A DNA stretch of 64,000 bases from Pratylenchus scribneri (GCA_030063045.1 JAQSEB010000105.1:1-64000), one strand, 5' to 3'. Shown: positions 35,711 to 43,782, numbered from the stretch's first letter. Program-made: numbers and translations. Notes: a model not told the origin generated them from the sequence alone.

Positions 35711-36805
35711 ATGGATGATAAAAAAATTTCAATATTAGATCAGCTTTATAATAACCCAATTTCTCACACTGCTTTCTCGGGGGTAAATAGTCTCTTTGAG
35801 GCGGCAAAAAAGGAATTAGGAGGGAACATTAGCAAAAAGGATGTCAAACAATATCTAGAAGGTCATAGAACCTATTCCCTCATGCGCCCCCGGCGTATTC
35901 ATTTCAAAAGAGCCAAAACTGTGCCTGCTGGATTTATGACCGATGTGCAAGTTGACTTGGCCGATCTTCAATCTCTTTCACGTCACAATAGTGGATTTCG
36001 TTATTTGCTAGTAGGAATTGATGTTCTTTCCAGAAGAGTTTTTGCTGTTCCAGTAAAATCGAAGAAATCTGAAGATATGGTTGAGGCATTTAAAAAATTG
36101 ATTGAATTTATGCCAATAAAAGCTTTTCGTATTTTTTCCGATCTTGGCAAAGAATTTACTAATCGATTAGTTAAAGAATTTTTTGAAGAAGAAGATATTC
36201 AAAAACTTCAATCTTCTTCTCCTTTTGTGAAAGCATCTATGGCTGAAAGAGCTATTCGTAATATAAAACAGAGATTGTATAGATATTTTGCACAACATCA
36301 AAATTTGAATTGGATAAATGTAATTCAAAAAATTATTGATGGCATAAATCATTCAAAATGTAGAGTACATGGTCTCAGACCGATTGATGTGAATGTAAAA
36401 AATGCTCAAAAAATATGGAAAAAAATTTATGGCAATGAATTGACGCCAAAACCTGAGAGAAAGAAACCAAAATTTAAAAAAGGCGAATTAGTTAGAATGA
36501 GTCGTGGGAAAGGATTATTTGAAAAAGGTTATATTCCAAGTTGGGGCGATGAAATCCTCGAGATTGATGCTGTCAAAGATCATGTAAAACCGAATAGATA
36601 TAAAATTAAAGATGAAAAAGGTGAGCCTTTCAAAGGACATTTTTATGCTGAAGAATTGTCGAAAGTAAGAAAAGATGCAGATACTACATACAGAATCGAA
36701 AAAGTTTTTCGGAAACGGAAAATGGCCGACGGAACATATGAAGTGCTTGTGAAATTTATTGGATATCCCGAGAGGGAATGGATACACGAAACAAAACTTG
36801 TATAA
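35711..36805 (+). CDS. Maverick integrase (retroviral-type DDE, chromodomain)
   Basis: A 364-residue, single-exon integrase. The catalytic core has D82 (VQVDLADL), D144 (IFSDLGKEF) and E179 (SMAERAIRNIKQ); the 35-residue spacing of the last two is the classic DD35E arrangement. The region after it is an SH3-like basic segment (GELVRMSRGKG). The C-terminus is a chromodomain (YRIEKVF, VKFIGYPEREWIHETKL), as is usual in Polinton integrases, which may direct insertion to particular chromatin. All residues look intact. It would cut and join the terminal repeats and create the 6-bp target duplication seen at this insertion. Confidence 0.95.
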   Translation: MDDKKISILDQLYNNPISHTAFSGVNSLFEAAKKELGGNISKKDVKQYLEGHRTYSLMRPRRIHFKRAKTVPAGFMTDVQVDLADLQSLSRHNSGFRYLLVGIDVLSRRVFAVPVKSKKSEDMVEAFKKLIEFMPIKAFRIFSDLGKEFTNRLVKEFFEEEDIQKLQSSSPFVKASMAERAIRNIKQRLYRYFAQHQNLNWINVIQKIIDGINHSKCRVHGLRPIDVNVKNAQKIWKKIYGNELTPKPERKKPKFKKGELVRMSRGKGLFEKGYIPSWGDEILEIDAVKDHVKPNRYKIKDEKGEPFKGHFYAEELSKVRKDADTTYRIEKVFRKRKMADGTYEVLVKFIGYPEREWIHETKLV

Positions 36806-36852
36806 AATAATTAAATTTGTCATTTATTTTTATTTCCATATATTTCAATAAA

Positions 36853-38447
36853 ATGTCAAATACTTTTTTCGTTTATTTACCCTCCGATAATCTTGATTAT
36901 ATTGAAAATCGTCCAAATAATTATCGAGTTCATTTGCCCAGAACTTTAGAGCTTAAAGGGAATTGGGTCTGCGGACTTCATAGTATAAGCTATCCCTACT
37001 CATGGCCATCGACTATTGGCACATTAGACGATCAATGGATTAATATTTATTTTAATGATAAGAAAGGTAATGAGCAGATTCTACGAGTCCCCATACCAAA
37101 GGGTTCACATAAAACTGTTCATGAATTACAAACATTTTTATCATCTGCTCTAAAATATCAGGCTAATTCAATTGAATCGCTAGACAATGAAAGGAATTTT
37201 GTGGAACAACCTCAAATTATTTCCGAAAATATCAGGAAAAGGCGAGCTGAACCTGTTGTTGAACCACCCTCAGCTAATAACCCTGTACCTATTGAACCAC
37301 CCAGAAACAATATAATGCAGAAGGCATATGGTATTCGTCCTCGTAATAATGATAAAGATATAATGGGTAATATTGGAGTTGGAAAAAAGAAAAAAGAAGA
37401 AGAAGAAGGAAAAATTGCATCATCAAGCGAAATTCCATCGACTTCCTTAGATACTCAAAATGCCCCAGAGAGTAAAGTGTCAAGCGAACAAAAATTAAAA
37501 ATAATTGAAAATATTTTAATTGGAAATATAATTGGCGATGCATTAGAATCATCGAAAAAGGAAGCAAAAACAGTGGATTCCTTAGCTAATCAAAATGCTC
37601 AAGAGGGTAAAGTGTCAAACGAACAAAAATTGGAAATAATTGAAAATATTTTAATTGGAAATATTATTGGTGATGCGTTAGAATCATCAAAAAAAGAAGC
37701 AAAAACAACTGATAATGAAAACGCGATAGAAGAAAATCCAACAAAGACAAATCAATCATCGTCAAGGAATATAATGCAATCTGCTTATGGCATAAGACCC
37801 AGAGATTATGCAAGAGATATTATGCAATCAGCTTACGGTATAAAACCGAGAGACCAAGAAAAGGATATTATGCAAATTCAAGGAATAAAACCGAGAGTTG
37901 ATGAGAAAAGTTCAACTTTAGGTGAAAATTATAATGAAATAGAATTGAATAAGTTAAAAGAAAGTGGAATGAGCGGTACTGAATTGAGAAAAATTATTGA
38001 ATCAATTGAAATTGAATATTCAAAGGAATTTGATCGATTTGTAGCTGTTTTTAAAGATTCTTCAATTACACATATTTCATTCACATCACAGCTTGGCTAT
38101 GTTCTAGGCTTTGAAAATTATAAATTGATTAAGAATAATGATATAGCAAAATATGGATGTGATTTGAGAGGGGGTTTCTCGAGTTTTGGTGTTTATACAA
38201 AAGGTTTAACTGAGAATATGGTTATCGGAAATACACTTAACTCTTTACTTCGTGTTGTGTCTATTTCTGGAGCAATACTCGGCGAATATACTGAAAAATT
38301 TATAATTCACCGATTTTTTGCCATGTTTTACAAAGAGATGTCAAAGAAATCGAATTAGAACTAAGAACAATGGATGGTCGATTTGTTCCATTTGCCTATG
38401 GGACAGTTATGATTGTTTTAATATTTAAGAAAATTATTGAATTTTGA
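36853..38447 (+). CDS. Penton-like minor capsid protein with repeat-rich insertion, frameshifted end
   Basis: The start is taken at ATG 36,853 (MSNTFFVYLPSDN), which opens the Maverick minor capsid pattern with LELKGNWVCGLHSISYPYSW. The single jelly-roll is split by a disordered insertion, about residues 120-360. This holds two 45-residue tandem repeats (37,444-37,578 and 37,579-37,713) and several copies of a MQSAYGI(R/K)PR motif (near 37,317, 37,776, 37,827). The first frame stops at 38,358. The expected C-terminal strand, with DGRFVPFAYGT, continues in another frame to 38,447. The shift falls at a six-T run (38,314-38,319). Either a sequencing error or real decay. Expected to form capsid vertices. 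Confidence 0.8.
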
Positions 38448-38464
38448 AAATTTTTTCATTAAAC

Positions 38465-38472
38465 TATAAAAG
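38465..38472 (+). promoter_or_regulatory. TATA box TATAAAAG
   Basis: The same octamer as at 26,116, here 106 bp upstream of the ATG at 38,571. Confidence 0.45.
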
Positions 38473-38570
38473 TAATTTAACGTAATCAATATTTTATTTT
38501 CCCTCAAATTTATTAACTTAAATAAATTTTCCTTCTTAAATTAAATTCAAATTGTATTTTTTTTGATAAA

Positions 38571-39080
38571 ATGGTACATACAATTTTCGATCCAAGTACA
38601 ATAGGTTACGACGATTTTATTCAAACGGGCAGCGGTTTTAACTCGGAAATAGATGACAGACCTCAATACAATGTGTATAGAGGTGGAGTATTCCAACGAG
38701 GCTATGGCGAAATAATACAAAGTGGTGAAGGTGTCGGGGATGTATTCAGAGGAATTTGGCGATTTTTTCTTCCTCTCCTTCGTCGTGTGGGGACTGCAGT
38801 TTCTGCGGAAGCTTTGAACACAGGCCAAAGAGTTTTGGAAAAAGTTAACGAAGGAGAAAATTTGAAAGATGCATTGATCAATGAAGGAAAAAAGGGAATC
38901 GATACTGTATTTGATCAGGGTGGTTTTCCAAAACAATTTGGCACAGGAAAGAGTGTAAAAAGGCGAAGAATTAAACCCCAAATTCCTATGCATCAAATAA
39001 TAGGGAAAAAATTAAAAAGACCTCACCGTTTTCTCCCTCCAAAAAAACGTGTTCGATCAGATGCATTTGGCTTATACTAA
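38571..39080 (+). CDS. Conserved Maverick virion protein (pVI/PX-like)
   Basis: A 169-residue protein between the two capsid genes. The core GGVFQRGYGEIIQSGEGVGD, then FRGIWRFFLPLLRRVGTAV, an amphipathic helix, and RVLEKVNEGENLKDALINEG follow the pattern of a small protein found next to Maverick capsid genes. The C-terminus is very basic (SVKRRRIK, KKLKRPHRF, PPKKRVR). Amphipathic helix plus basic tail suggests a membrane-active or DNA-binding internal virion protein, comparable in plan to adenovirus pVI. The comparison is by pattern only. A TATA box lies upstream. Confidence 0.75.
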   Translation: MVHTIFDPSTIGYDDFIQTGSGFNSEIDDRPQYNVYRGGVFQRGYGEIIQSGEGVGDVFRGIWRFFLPLLRRVGTAVSAEALNTGQRVLEKVNEGENLKDALINEGKKGIDTVFDQGGFPKQFGTGKSVKRRRIKPQIPMHQIIGKKLKRPHRFLPPKKRVRSDAFGLY

Positions 39081-39203
39081 TTGTTAATTCTCTATTAATA
39101 CCCCAATTCATTTTTTATTTTTTAAATAGTTTAAATTATTATAAATTTCCATTTCCTTATTTTAAAATAAAAATTTAAATTTTAAAAATGGCTTATCATA
39201 AAA

Positions 39204-40505
39204 TTGACAGTGATTCAGTCAACTCAATTACATCTGCATTCTGCATTAGATTTTTTTCACATTCCACCTACGAATGTGTCAATTTCATCGTCCAAAGTTT
39301 ATGAAATATTAACTAGCAATCCAATCACTGATATTCCTTGGCACTTTAAAGTACATTCCAGTCAAGACTATATCGATTTGACCAAATGCTATCTTTTCAC
39401 AGAATTTAAAATACGGAAAGAAGTAAATGGAGTATGGACAGATTTGGATGGGACAGAAAAAGTAGCACCGATTGAATTAATTGGCCAAACATTTATAAAC
39501 AATATGCAAATTTCTATTAATGGTCGAGAAATATATAATTCAAATGCGCTTCAAGCATATAAAGCTTATTTAGCCCATGAACTTTCGTTTAACCCTATTG
39601 CAAAAATTTCACATCTAAATGCCGCTGGCTATTTCTCCTTTAGTCAGGAAGAATCGCTTGAAGCTGGAACCGCTTTTGAGAAGAGAGTAAAAATTTTTGA
39701 AAAGAGTAATACGGTACAATGTCTCGCCAAAATTCAAGCCGATTTATTCATGGTTCCTCAATATCTGGTAAACCATACAGATATCGACATAACTATATTA
39801 CCTAATGATCCAAAATTCCTCCTAATTACTAGCGATGCTAATCCGAAATACAAATTGGAGGTTGTAAACTGTAAATTGTATGTAAAAAAAGTTTCGTTAA
39901 TGGATGTATTCGATTTGGATATTGCTAAAAAAATATCAGCTCAGCCTGCTCGATATGCTCCTCGAAAGACGATGATGAAGTCAATGTTCATAAGTCCTGG
40001 TAGATATGAGTATAATGCTGCAATTTTTATGGATCAAATTCCTAGAAGAGTAACTTTAGGATTGGTAGCCAATGAAAAACTATGTGGGCAATTGGAAAAA
40101 AGTCCATTTAATTTTCAACCATTTGATGTGAAAGAGATATCAATTGTAGCTAACGGGCGCCAATATCCTCAAGCGCCTTATGACTTGGACTATAAAAATG
40201 GAAAATATGTTAGACCATTCAATGATATGAATGAGGCAGTTGGATTCACAAATACATTAGAAGGAAATGGGATCTCCTATGGGCAATATGGGAAGACTCA
40301 TTGTATTTATGTCTTTAACCTGACGAATAGCGGTGATTCACAGGCTGGTCTTTTCGACTTAATCAAAACTGGTACAACTTCTGTGAATATTCGATTTGGA
40401 ACAAAAGTTCCAGATGGAGGCCTGGTATTGATCGTTATGGGAGAAGCCGATTCGATTTTGATGATAGATAAAAATAGATCTATTTCATCAGACACTACCA
40501 TTTGA
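39204..40505 (+). CDS. Major capsid protein (double jelly-roll)
   Basis: The frame encodes about 433 residues of a Maverick major capsid protein. It shows the usual opening (LDFFHIPPTNVSI), IDLTKCYLFTEFKI, FINNMQISINGREIY, a YLAHELSF segment and the C-terminal VNIRFGTKVPDGGLVLIVMG strand. The product should form hexagonal capsomers as trimers. The start is not resolved. The frame has only TTG at 39,204. An ATG with good AT-rich leader lies at 39,188 but is one base out of frame, and a four-A run (39,200-39,203) lies between them. A one-base indel is the simplest explanation. The rest of the frame is intact. Confidence 0.92.
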   Translation: MTVIQSTQLHLHSALDFFHIPPTNVSISSSKVYEILTSNPITDIPWHFKVHSSQDYIDLTKCYLFTEFKIRKEVNGVWTDLDGTEKVAPIELIGQTFINNMQISINGREIYNSNALQAYKAYLAHELSFNPIAKISHLNAAGYFSFSQEESLEAGTAFEKRVKIFEKSNTVQCLAKIQADLFMVPQYLVNHTDIDITILPNDPKFLLITSDANPKYKLEVVNCKLYVKKVSLMDVFDLDIAKKISAQPARYAPRKTMMKSMFISPGRYEYNAAIFMDQIPRRVTLGLVANEKLCGQLEKSPFNFQPFDVKEISIVANGRQYPQAPYDLDYKNGKYVRPFNDMNEAVGFTNTLEGNGISYGQYGKTHCIYVFNLTNSGDSQAGLFDLIKTGTTSVNIRFGTKVPDGGLVLIVMGEADSILMIDKNRSISSDTTI

Positions 40506-40574
40506 AAATAAGAGAATCATTTTCTTAATTTCATATTCCAATTTTTTTCTTTCCATTATTTGAATAAAAATATA

Positions 40575-41105
40575 ATGATTCATCGTAATTTTTATTTAAT
40601 TATATATTTTATTCGATTGTCATTCCCCGTGGTGGGTAGTTTGATTGTGACCAATGGAAATGATATGTCCAAACTTGTAAAAATGCCCGAATACTCAGAA
40701 TATTTAGGGCGAATAGGCTGGAAGAATAATAATAGTGTTGGTGAAGTTATTCAAAAGGATTCTCCATTGGAAAATAATCCTCTTGTACAATTCCCTTCGT
40801 TGTGCCAAAAAGCGCCAGCTGACGGGGATTTTTATGGACATATTTTTTGTTGGGCTGCATTTTCACTTTATGCCCTTCTCATTCTCAGTCTAATTATTTA
40901 TCAACTTCGTTCAATTTTATGGTTCAATTATAAAGTCAGAGATAAACAGATAAAACAAAATGGAGACCGACATGATCAACAAAATTCTGAGTTCGAATCC
41001 TCTAACTCGCCCAATTTATCAAGGATGTTTTCCGAGCGATCAAATCCCAATCCTACAGCAATTCCCCTCATCATTGGTAATCAACCAAGATCCGCACCAG
41101 CTTGA
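40575..41105 (+). CDS. Type I membrane protein, 176 aa
   Basis: The start is taken at ATG 40,575; the open frame further up begins with TTG. The first 22 residues form a signal-peptide-like hydrophobic stretch (FYLIIYFIRLSFPVVGS). A short outer part follows with one N-glycosylation sequon (NNSV). A membrane span lies at about residues 96-118 (WAAFSLYALLILSLIIYQL). The remaining tail of about 55 residues is polar and Pro/Ser/Asn-rich. Its 3' end overlaps the protease gene by 146 bp in a different frame. No family is recognised. It may be a viral surface or budding factor. Confidence 0.65.
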   Translation: MIHRNFYLIIYFIRLSFPVVGSLIVTNGNDMSKLVKMPEYSEYLGRIGWKNNNSVGEVIQKDSPLENNPLVQFPSLCQKAPADGDFYGHIFCWAAFSLYALLILSLIIYQLRSILWFNYKVRDKQIKQNGDRHDQQNSEFESSNSPNLSRMFSERSNPNPTAIPLIIGNQPRSAPA

Positions 41106-41403
41106 GGGCACACATTGGGTGGCTATTTTTGCATATGATCATGATAAAGATGTTTCCTATTTTGACAGTCTTAATTTGCCAATAAACAATAGAATTGAGG
41201 AATATTTAAAACATTTTCCAAAAACAAATAAAAATTCCCATGCATTTCAATCCCCCTTAGCCAAATCTTGTGCACATCACTGTATTAGTTTCATATATTT
41301 CCTCTCACTAGGTTTTTCAATTAATAAATATATCGAATTTTTATCTTCACAAAATGATGCAGATTTATTTGTAATTGATTTTACCAATAATTTAATAAAA
41401 TAA
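40960..41403 (+). CDS. Adenain-type cysteine protease (capsid maturation)
   Basis: A 147-residue single-exon protease. The catalytic set is visible: His52 in GTHWVAIFA, Asp69 in VSYFDSLN, Gln97 in FQSPLAK and Cys104 in KSCAHHCISF. Order and spacing follow adenovirus protease and Ulp1-like peptidases (clans C5/C48). Mavericks use it to process capsid and core proteins. It begins inside the upstream membrane-protein gene, so the two may be co-transcribed. The protein is shorter than adenovirus protease but typical for Mavericks. No damage is seen. Confidence 0.92.
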   Translation: METDMINKILSSNPLTRPIYQGCFPSDQIPILQQFPSSLVINQDPHQLEGTHWVAIFAYDHDKDVSYFDSLNLPINNRIEEYLKHFPKTNKNSHAFQSPLAKSCAHHCISFIYFLSLGFSINKYIEFLSSQNDADLFVIDFTNNLIK

Positions 41404-41500
41404 AAAGTTATTTATTTTTGGCATAATGTTTATTTATAAATATTGTATTTGATAATGTCAAAAAGTTGTCCAATTTTGAGGTAGCATAACTTGCTTAAAT

Positions 41501-41520
41501 CGCAACAGTTCACTGTTGCG
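41501..41520. promoter_or_regulatory. Perfect hairpin downstream of the protease gene
   Basis: CGCAACAGT and ACTGTTGCG form 9-bp arms around TC. It lies about 100 bp after the protease stop and could mark the 3' end of the capsid-gene transcripts. Confidence 0.4.
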
Positions 41521-41993
41521 GAAATAACATAGAAAGTAAGATATTTAAGCTTTAATTTAAGTCTAATATAAACAAATATAATGCTAATTTTATGGAGTTG
41601 AAAGCGTTCAAAGATAACCAATTTTTTCGAATAAAATTTTTATTTCATGATGAATAAGTCACTATAATTTATTAAAAGACAATCAAGCGTTGATATAAAA
41701 CTTAAATCATATGCAAAATTATTATTACCATCGTCTTCAACATAATCGATTAACATATATTTGAATTTTCAATCATCAAAATTCCAACATATTTTGACCA
41801 AGTCGCACAGGACATGAACCAATGCAAATTTATATTCCCATCATTTTAAGCATCCTCAAAATCCTCTGACTACAATTTTTCAAATCCATCCATATCCTAT
41901 GAAAATATACTATCAATATAATAAAAGTACAATAAACAATTTTATTCATTAATAAAACACATTCCTTTGTCTCACACTACTCATTTTACTAGT

Positions 41994-42009
41994 GGTCCTA
42001 AAGAGGACC
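41994..42009 (-). promoter_or_regulatory. Histone-mRNA-type 3' stem-loop, copy 1
   Basis: On the minus strand GGTCCTCTTTAGGACC fits the metazoan histone 3' hairpin consensus GGYYYUHHUHARRRCC at all 16 positions. It is preceded by CCCAAAC, like the CCAAA flank of histone mRNAs. It lies 58 bp beyond the zincin frame's last stop codon. Confidence 0.65.
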
Positions 42010-42025
42010 GTTTGGGTTAAGTTTT

Positions 42026-42041
42026 GGCCCTAAAGAGGGCC
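42026..42041 (-). promoter_or_regulatory. Histone-mRNA-type 3' stem-loop, copy 2
   Basis: On the minus strand GGCCCTCTTTAGGGCC, again preceded by CCCAAAC, lies 26 bp beyond the stop at 42,068. It is the upstream member of a 32-bp tandem duplication with copy 1. Its stem differs from copy 1 by a compensated pair (T-A in copy 1, C-G here), which keeps the pairing and argues for selection on structure. Confidence 0.7.
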
Positions 42042-42067
42042 GTTTGGGTTAAGTTGCCGCTGCCGCC

Positions 42068-42647
42068 TCAAGGTGCCTCCGGTGTTCTTGGAAAGGGCCG
42101 ACCCAGTGGTTGATCCAATTGATTATAAATTTGATTTATTTTTGCTTGAAATTCTTGCCCATGTTCATTCCATTAGGTGGATTTTTGGATCCTCAGAAGC
42201 CACCAGTGCACCATTTCATGGGCAAGATATCCTATCAGAACTTGGCCAGAGGTCATATATGACAGCTTCAGAAATATGGCGTCCTTTGTACCATTTGGAT
42301 GGGTTGCGCCAACGGTAAATGCTTGTGTATTTGGTGGCAGCCCTTCAGGCAGAAATTCAGCGAATTGCTCATCGTCCAAAAAATGGAGAATTGGAAGAGT
42401 TTTACAGTTTTGGGCAACACCAAAAGAATGGCTAAGAAAAAAACAAAATCAGGAAGAAAACAAAAAAATTAAACCGGAGAAGATGTCGAATTATGGATCG
42501 GGCTATTGTATTGGGGTGATCAACAGCCTTGTCCCATATTGAATTGAAGTAATCAATAGCGGTTTGGAATTGATCGGGGAGGGCAGCCTGTTGGCGAGCG
42601 GTGGCTGTAGCTTTCATAGCAATTTTTCGAGGGGTTTTTCGTGGCAT
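42068..42647 (-). pseudogene. SprT-like zinc metalloprotease gene, spliced, interrupted by in-frame stop
   Basis: Exon 1 (42,647-42,475) and exon 2 (from 42,431) join across a 43-bp intron (CG/GTTTAA donor, TTTCTTAG acceptor). The N-terminus is basic (MPRKTPRKIAMKA). The frame leads to a zincin motif HEMVH (residues 129-133), then hits TAA at 42,173-42,175 after 143 residues. The same frame continues for 34 codons to TGA at 42,068 and carries NEHGQEF, matching the HGxxF element that follows HExxH in SprT-like proteases. The TAA therefore looks like a premature stop in a once longer gene. SprT proteases cut DNA-protein crosslinks. Two histone-type stem-loops sit just past the second stop. Confidence 0.6.
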
Positions 42648-43616
42648 TTTTGAATGTTTTTTGAAAGCTAAGAACAATTAAAAAAGAAAAATTTCAATGA
42701 TGAAATAAAAATGGTAAAAATCCTTATTCAATAATAATTAAGCCGGATAAAAATTTAAAAGAAAAATCAATTTTCCCAATGAAAAATCCAATTTCACCAA
42801 ACTTGGCCATAACTATGATCCGGGGGCTTGAACTAAATGCAAAACCATTATTACCATCGTTTTCAGCACCCACGATTACCCTATATTTGACATTTCCATC
42901 ATTAAAATCCAATAACACCAAACTTGACCATAGCGTTGTGGCCATAGATTTGAAAACCAAATGCGAAACCATTATTACCATCGTCTTTAGCACCCCATAA
43001 TTGGTATTTCCATCATCAATATCCAACATTATCTAACTTAACCCTAGTATTGTGGTTTGAGATTTGATTAAAATACAAAACCATTATAATCATCGTTTTC
43101 AGCATCATCGAAAACCCTAAGTATAAAAATTCTGTTCAATCCACCCTCAAAAAACAGAGAAAAATTGGACGATATGCAATCAAACAAACAAACAAAATTC
43201 TTCTAAATTCTATATTGATTGGAATGTTGTTATTTCTTAGTATTTTTCTATAATTATCTCATTTAAAAATAAAGAATTCAAGGTAACATAAGAGGGTGTA
43301 AATGCATTATTACAATTGTTTTTCCATCTTTTAATTCAATCAATATTGATAATAAGTGATGATTTATTTTCCATTGGAGTAGAATTTGCTTAGAATATTG
43401 TGAACGGCCATTTCTGCTGCGATTGATTGATAATTTGAGATTCTTCTTCTTGTAATATAGATTCCACCCTGAAAATGTACAGACTCGTTTAATTCAACCC
43501 ACTCATAAGAATTGTGGCTCTAAAGAGAGCCTTTTGGATTTTAAAAAAATTTAACAATTAACAATAAAATATTAAATAATTCAACATAATTAATGATCAA
43601 TATCTTTATTTCATCC
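42648..43616. repeat. Degenerate 115-123-bp tandem repeats and right subterminal region
   Basis: Three diverged units share AAACCATTATTACCATCG-like anchors at about 42,842, 42,965 and 43,078; a fourth copy is at about 41,715. On the minus strand two units decode as related peptides around DGNNGFAF, but stops and frame changes break any long frame. They look like relics of a repeated coding segment. The rest, to 43,616, holds only a third histone-type hairpin. Confidence 0.6.
43516..43531 (-). promoter_or_regulatory. Histone-mRNA-type 3' stem-loop, copy 3
   Basis: On the minus strand GGCTCTCTTTAGAGCC, preceded by TCCAAAA and followed by ACAATTC, fits the histone 3' hairpin consensus in full. 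The stem differs from copies 1 and 2 by further compensated changes. No gene remains upstream of it on the minus strand, since only about 85 bp separate it from the right terminal repeat. Confidence 0.6.
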
Positions 43617-43782
43617 TTTCCATTTATCTTCATTCTTCACATCACAAATATCTTAAAAGCATTGAAAATTATAAATTAAAGAAGAAGTGGCAACAACATA
43701 TCGTAAGACATTTCATTAAGAGACAGCAGTCTTTTGAGAGCAGGCCGAAATGTCTTACGATATGTTGTGGCCTCCTACTACT
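43617..43782 (-). repeat. Maverick right terminal inverted repeat
   Basis: A 166-bp reverse-complement copy of 23,989-24,158, ending CTACTACT before the target duplication AGTATT. It has the same internal hairpin arms (about 43,693-43,714 with 43,746-43,768). Confidence 0.93.

Larger units (their letters stand above)
41404..42067. other. Intergenic region with hairpins and a degenerate repeat unit
   Basis: No gene is seen. It holds a perfect palindromic hairpin (41,501-41,520), one degenerate copy of the 115-123-bp repeat (about 41,711-41,810) and the two histone-type stem-loops at 41,994-42,041. Confidence 0.6.
23989..43782. mobile_element. Maverick/Polinton element, nearly complete
   Basis: This 19,794-bp element is inserted in the satellite array. 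It begins AGTAGTAG and ends CTACTACT, has terminal inverted repeats of 170 and 166 bp, and is flanked by the 6-bp duplication AGTATT (23,983-23,988 and 43,783-43,788). The joined flanks rebuild a normal monomer. The gene set of ATPase, integrase, adenain-type protease, major capsid, penton-like protein and conserved Maverick virion proteins is diagnostic. The polymerase is truncated to its N-terminal region. No large fusogen gene is present. Accessory genes include a PAZ-domain protein, a RING protein and a SprT-like zincin. The two terminal repeats differ by only a few bases, which suggests a fairly young insertion. Confidence 0.96.

Noticed and set aside
35711..36805. Integrase as evidence for an LTR retrotransposon
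   Set aside because: No reverse transcriptase or LTRs; capsid, ATPase and protease genes with inverted repeats identify a Maverick.
42473..42647. Basic MPRKTPRKIAMKA start as a histone H3-like tail
   Set aside because: Tempting because histone-type hairpins lie downstream, but there is no histone fold and the frame leads into the HEMVH zincin.
42724..43029. 101-codon minus-strand frame as a real gene
   Set aside because: It runs across the degenerate repeats, and the coding-like peptide switches frame between units.
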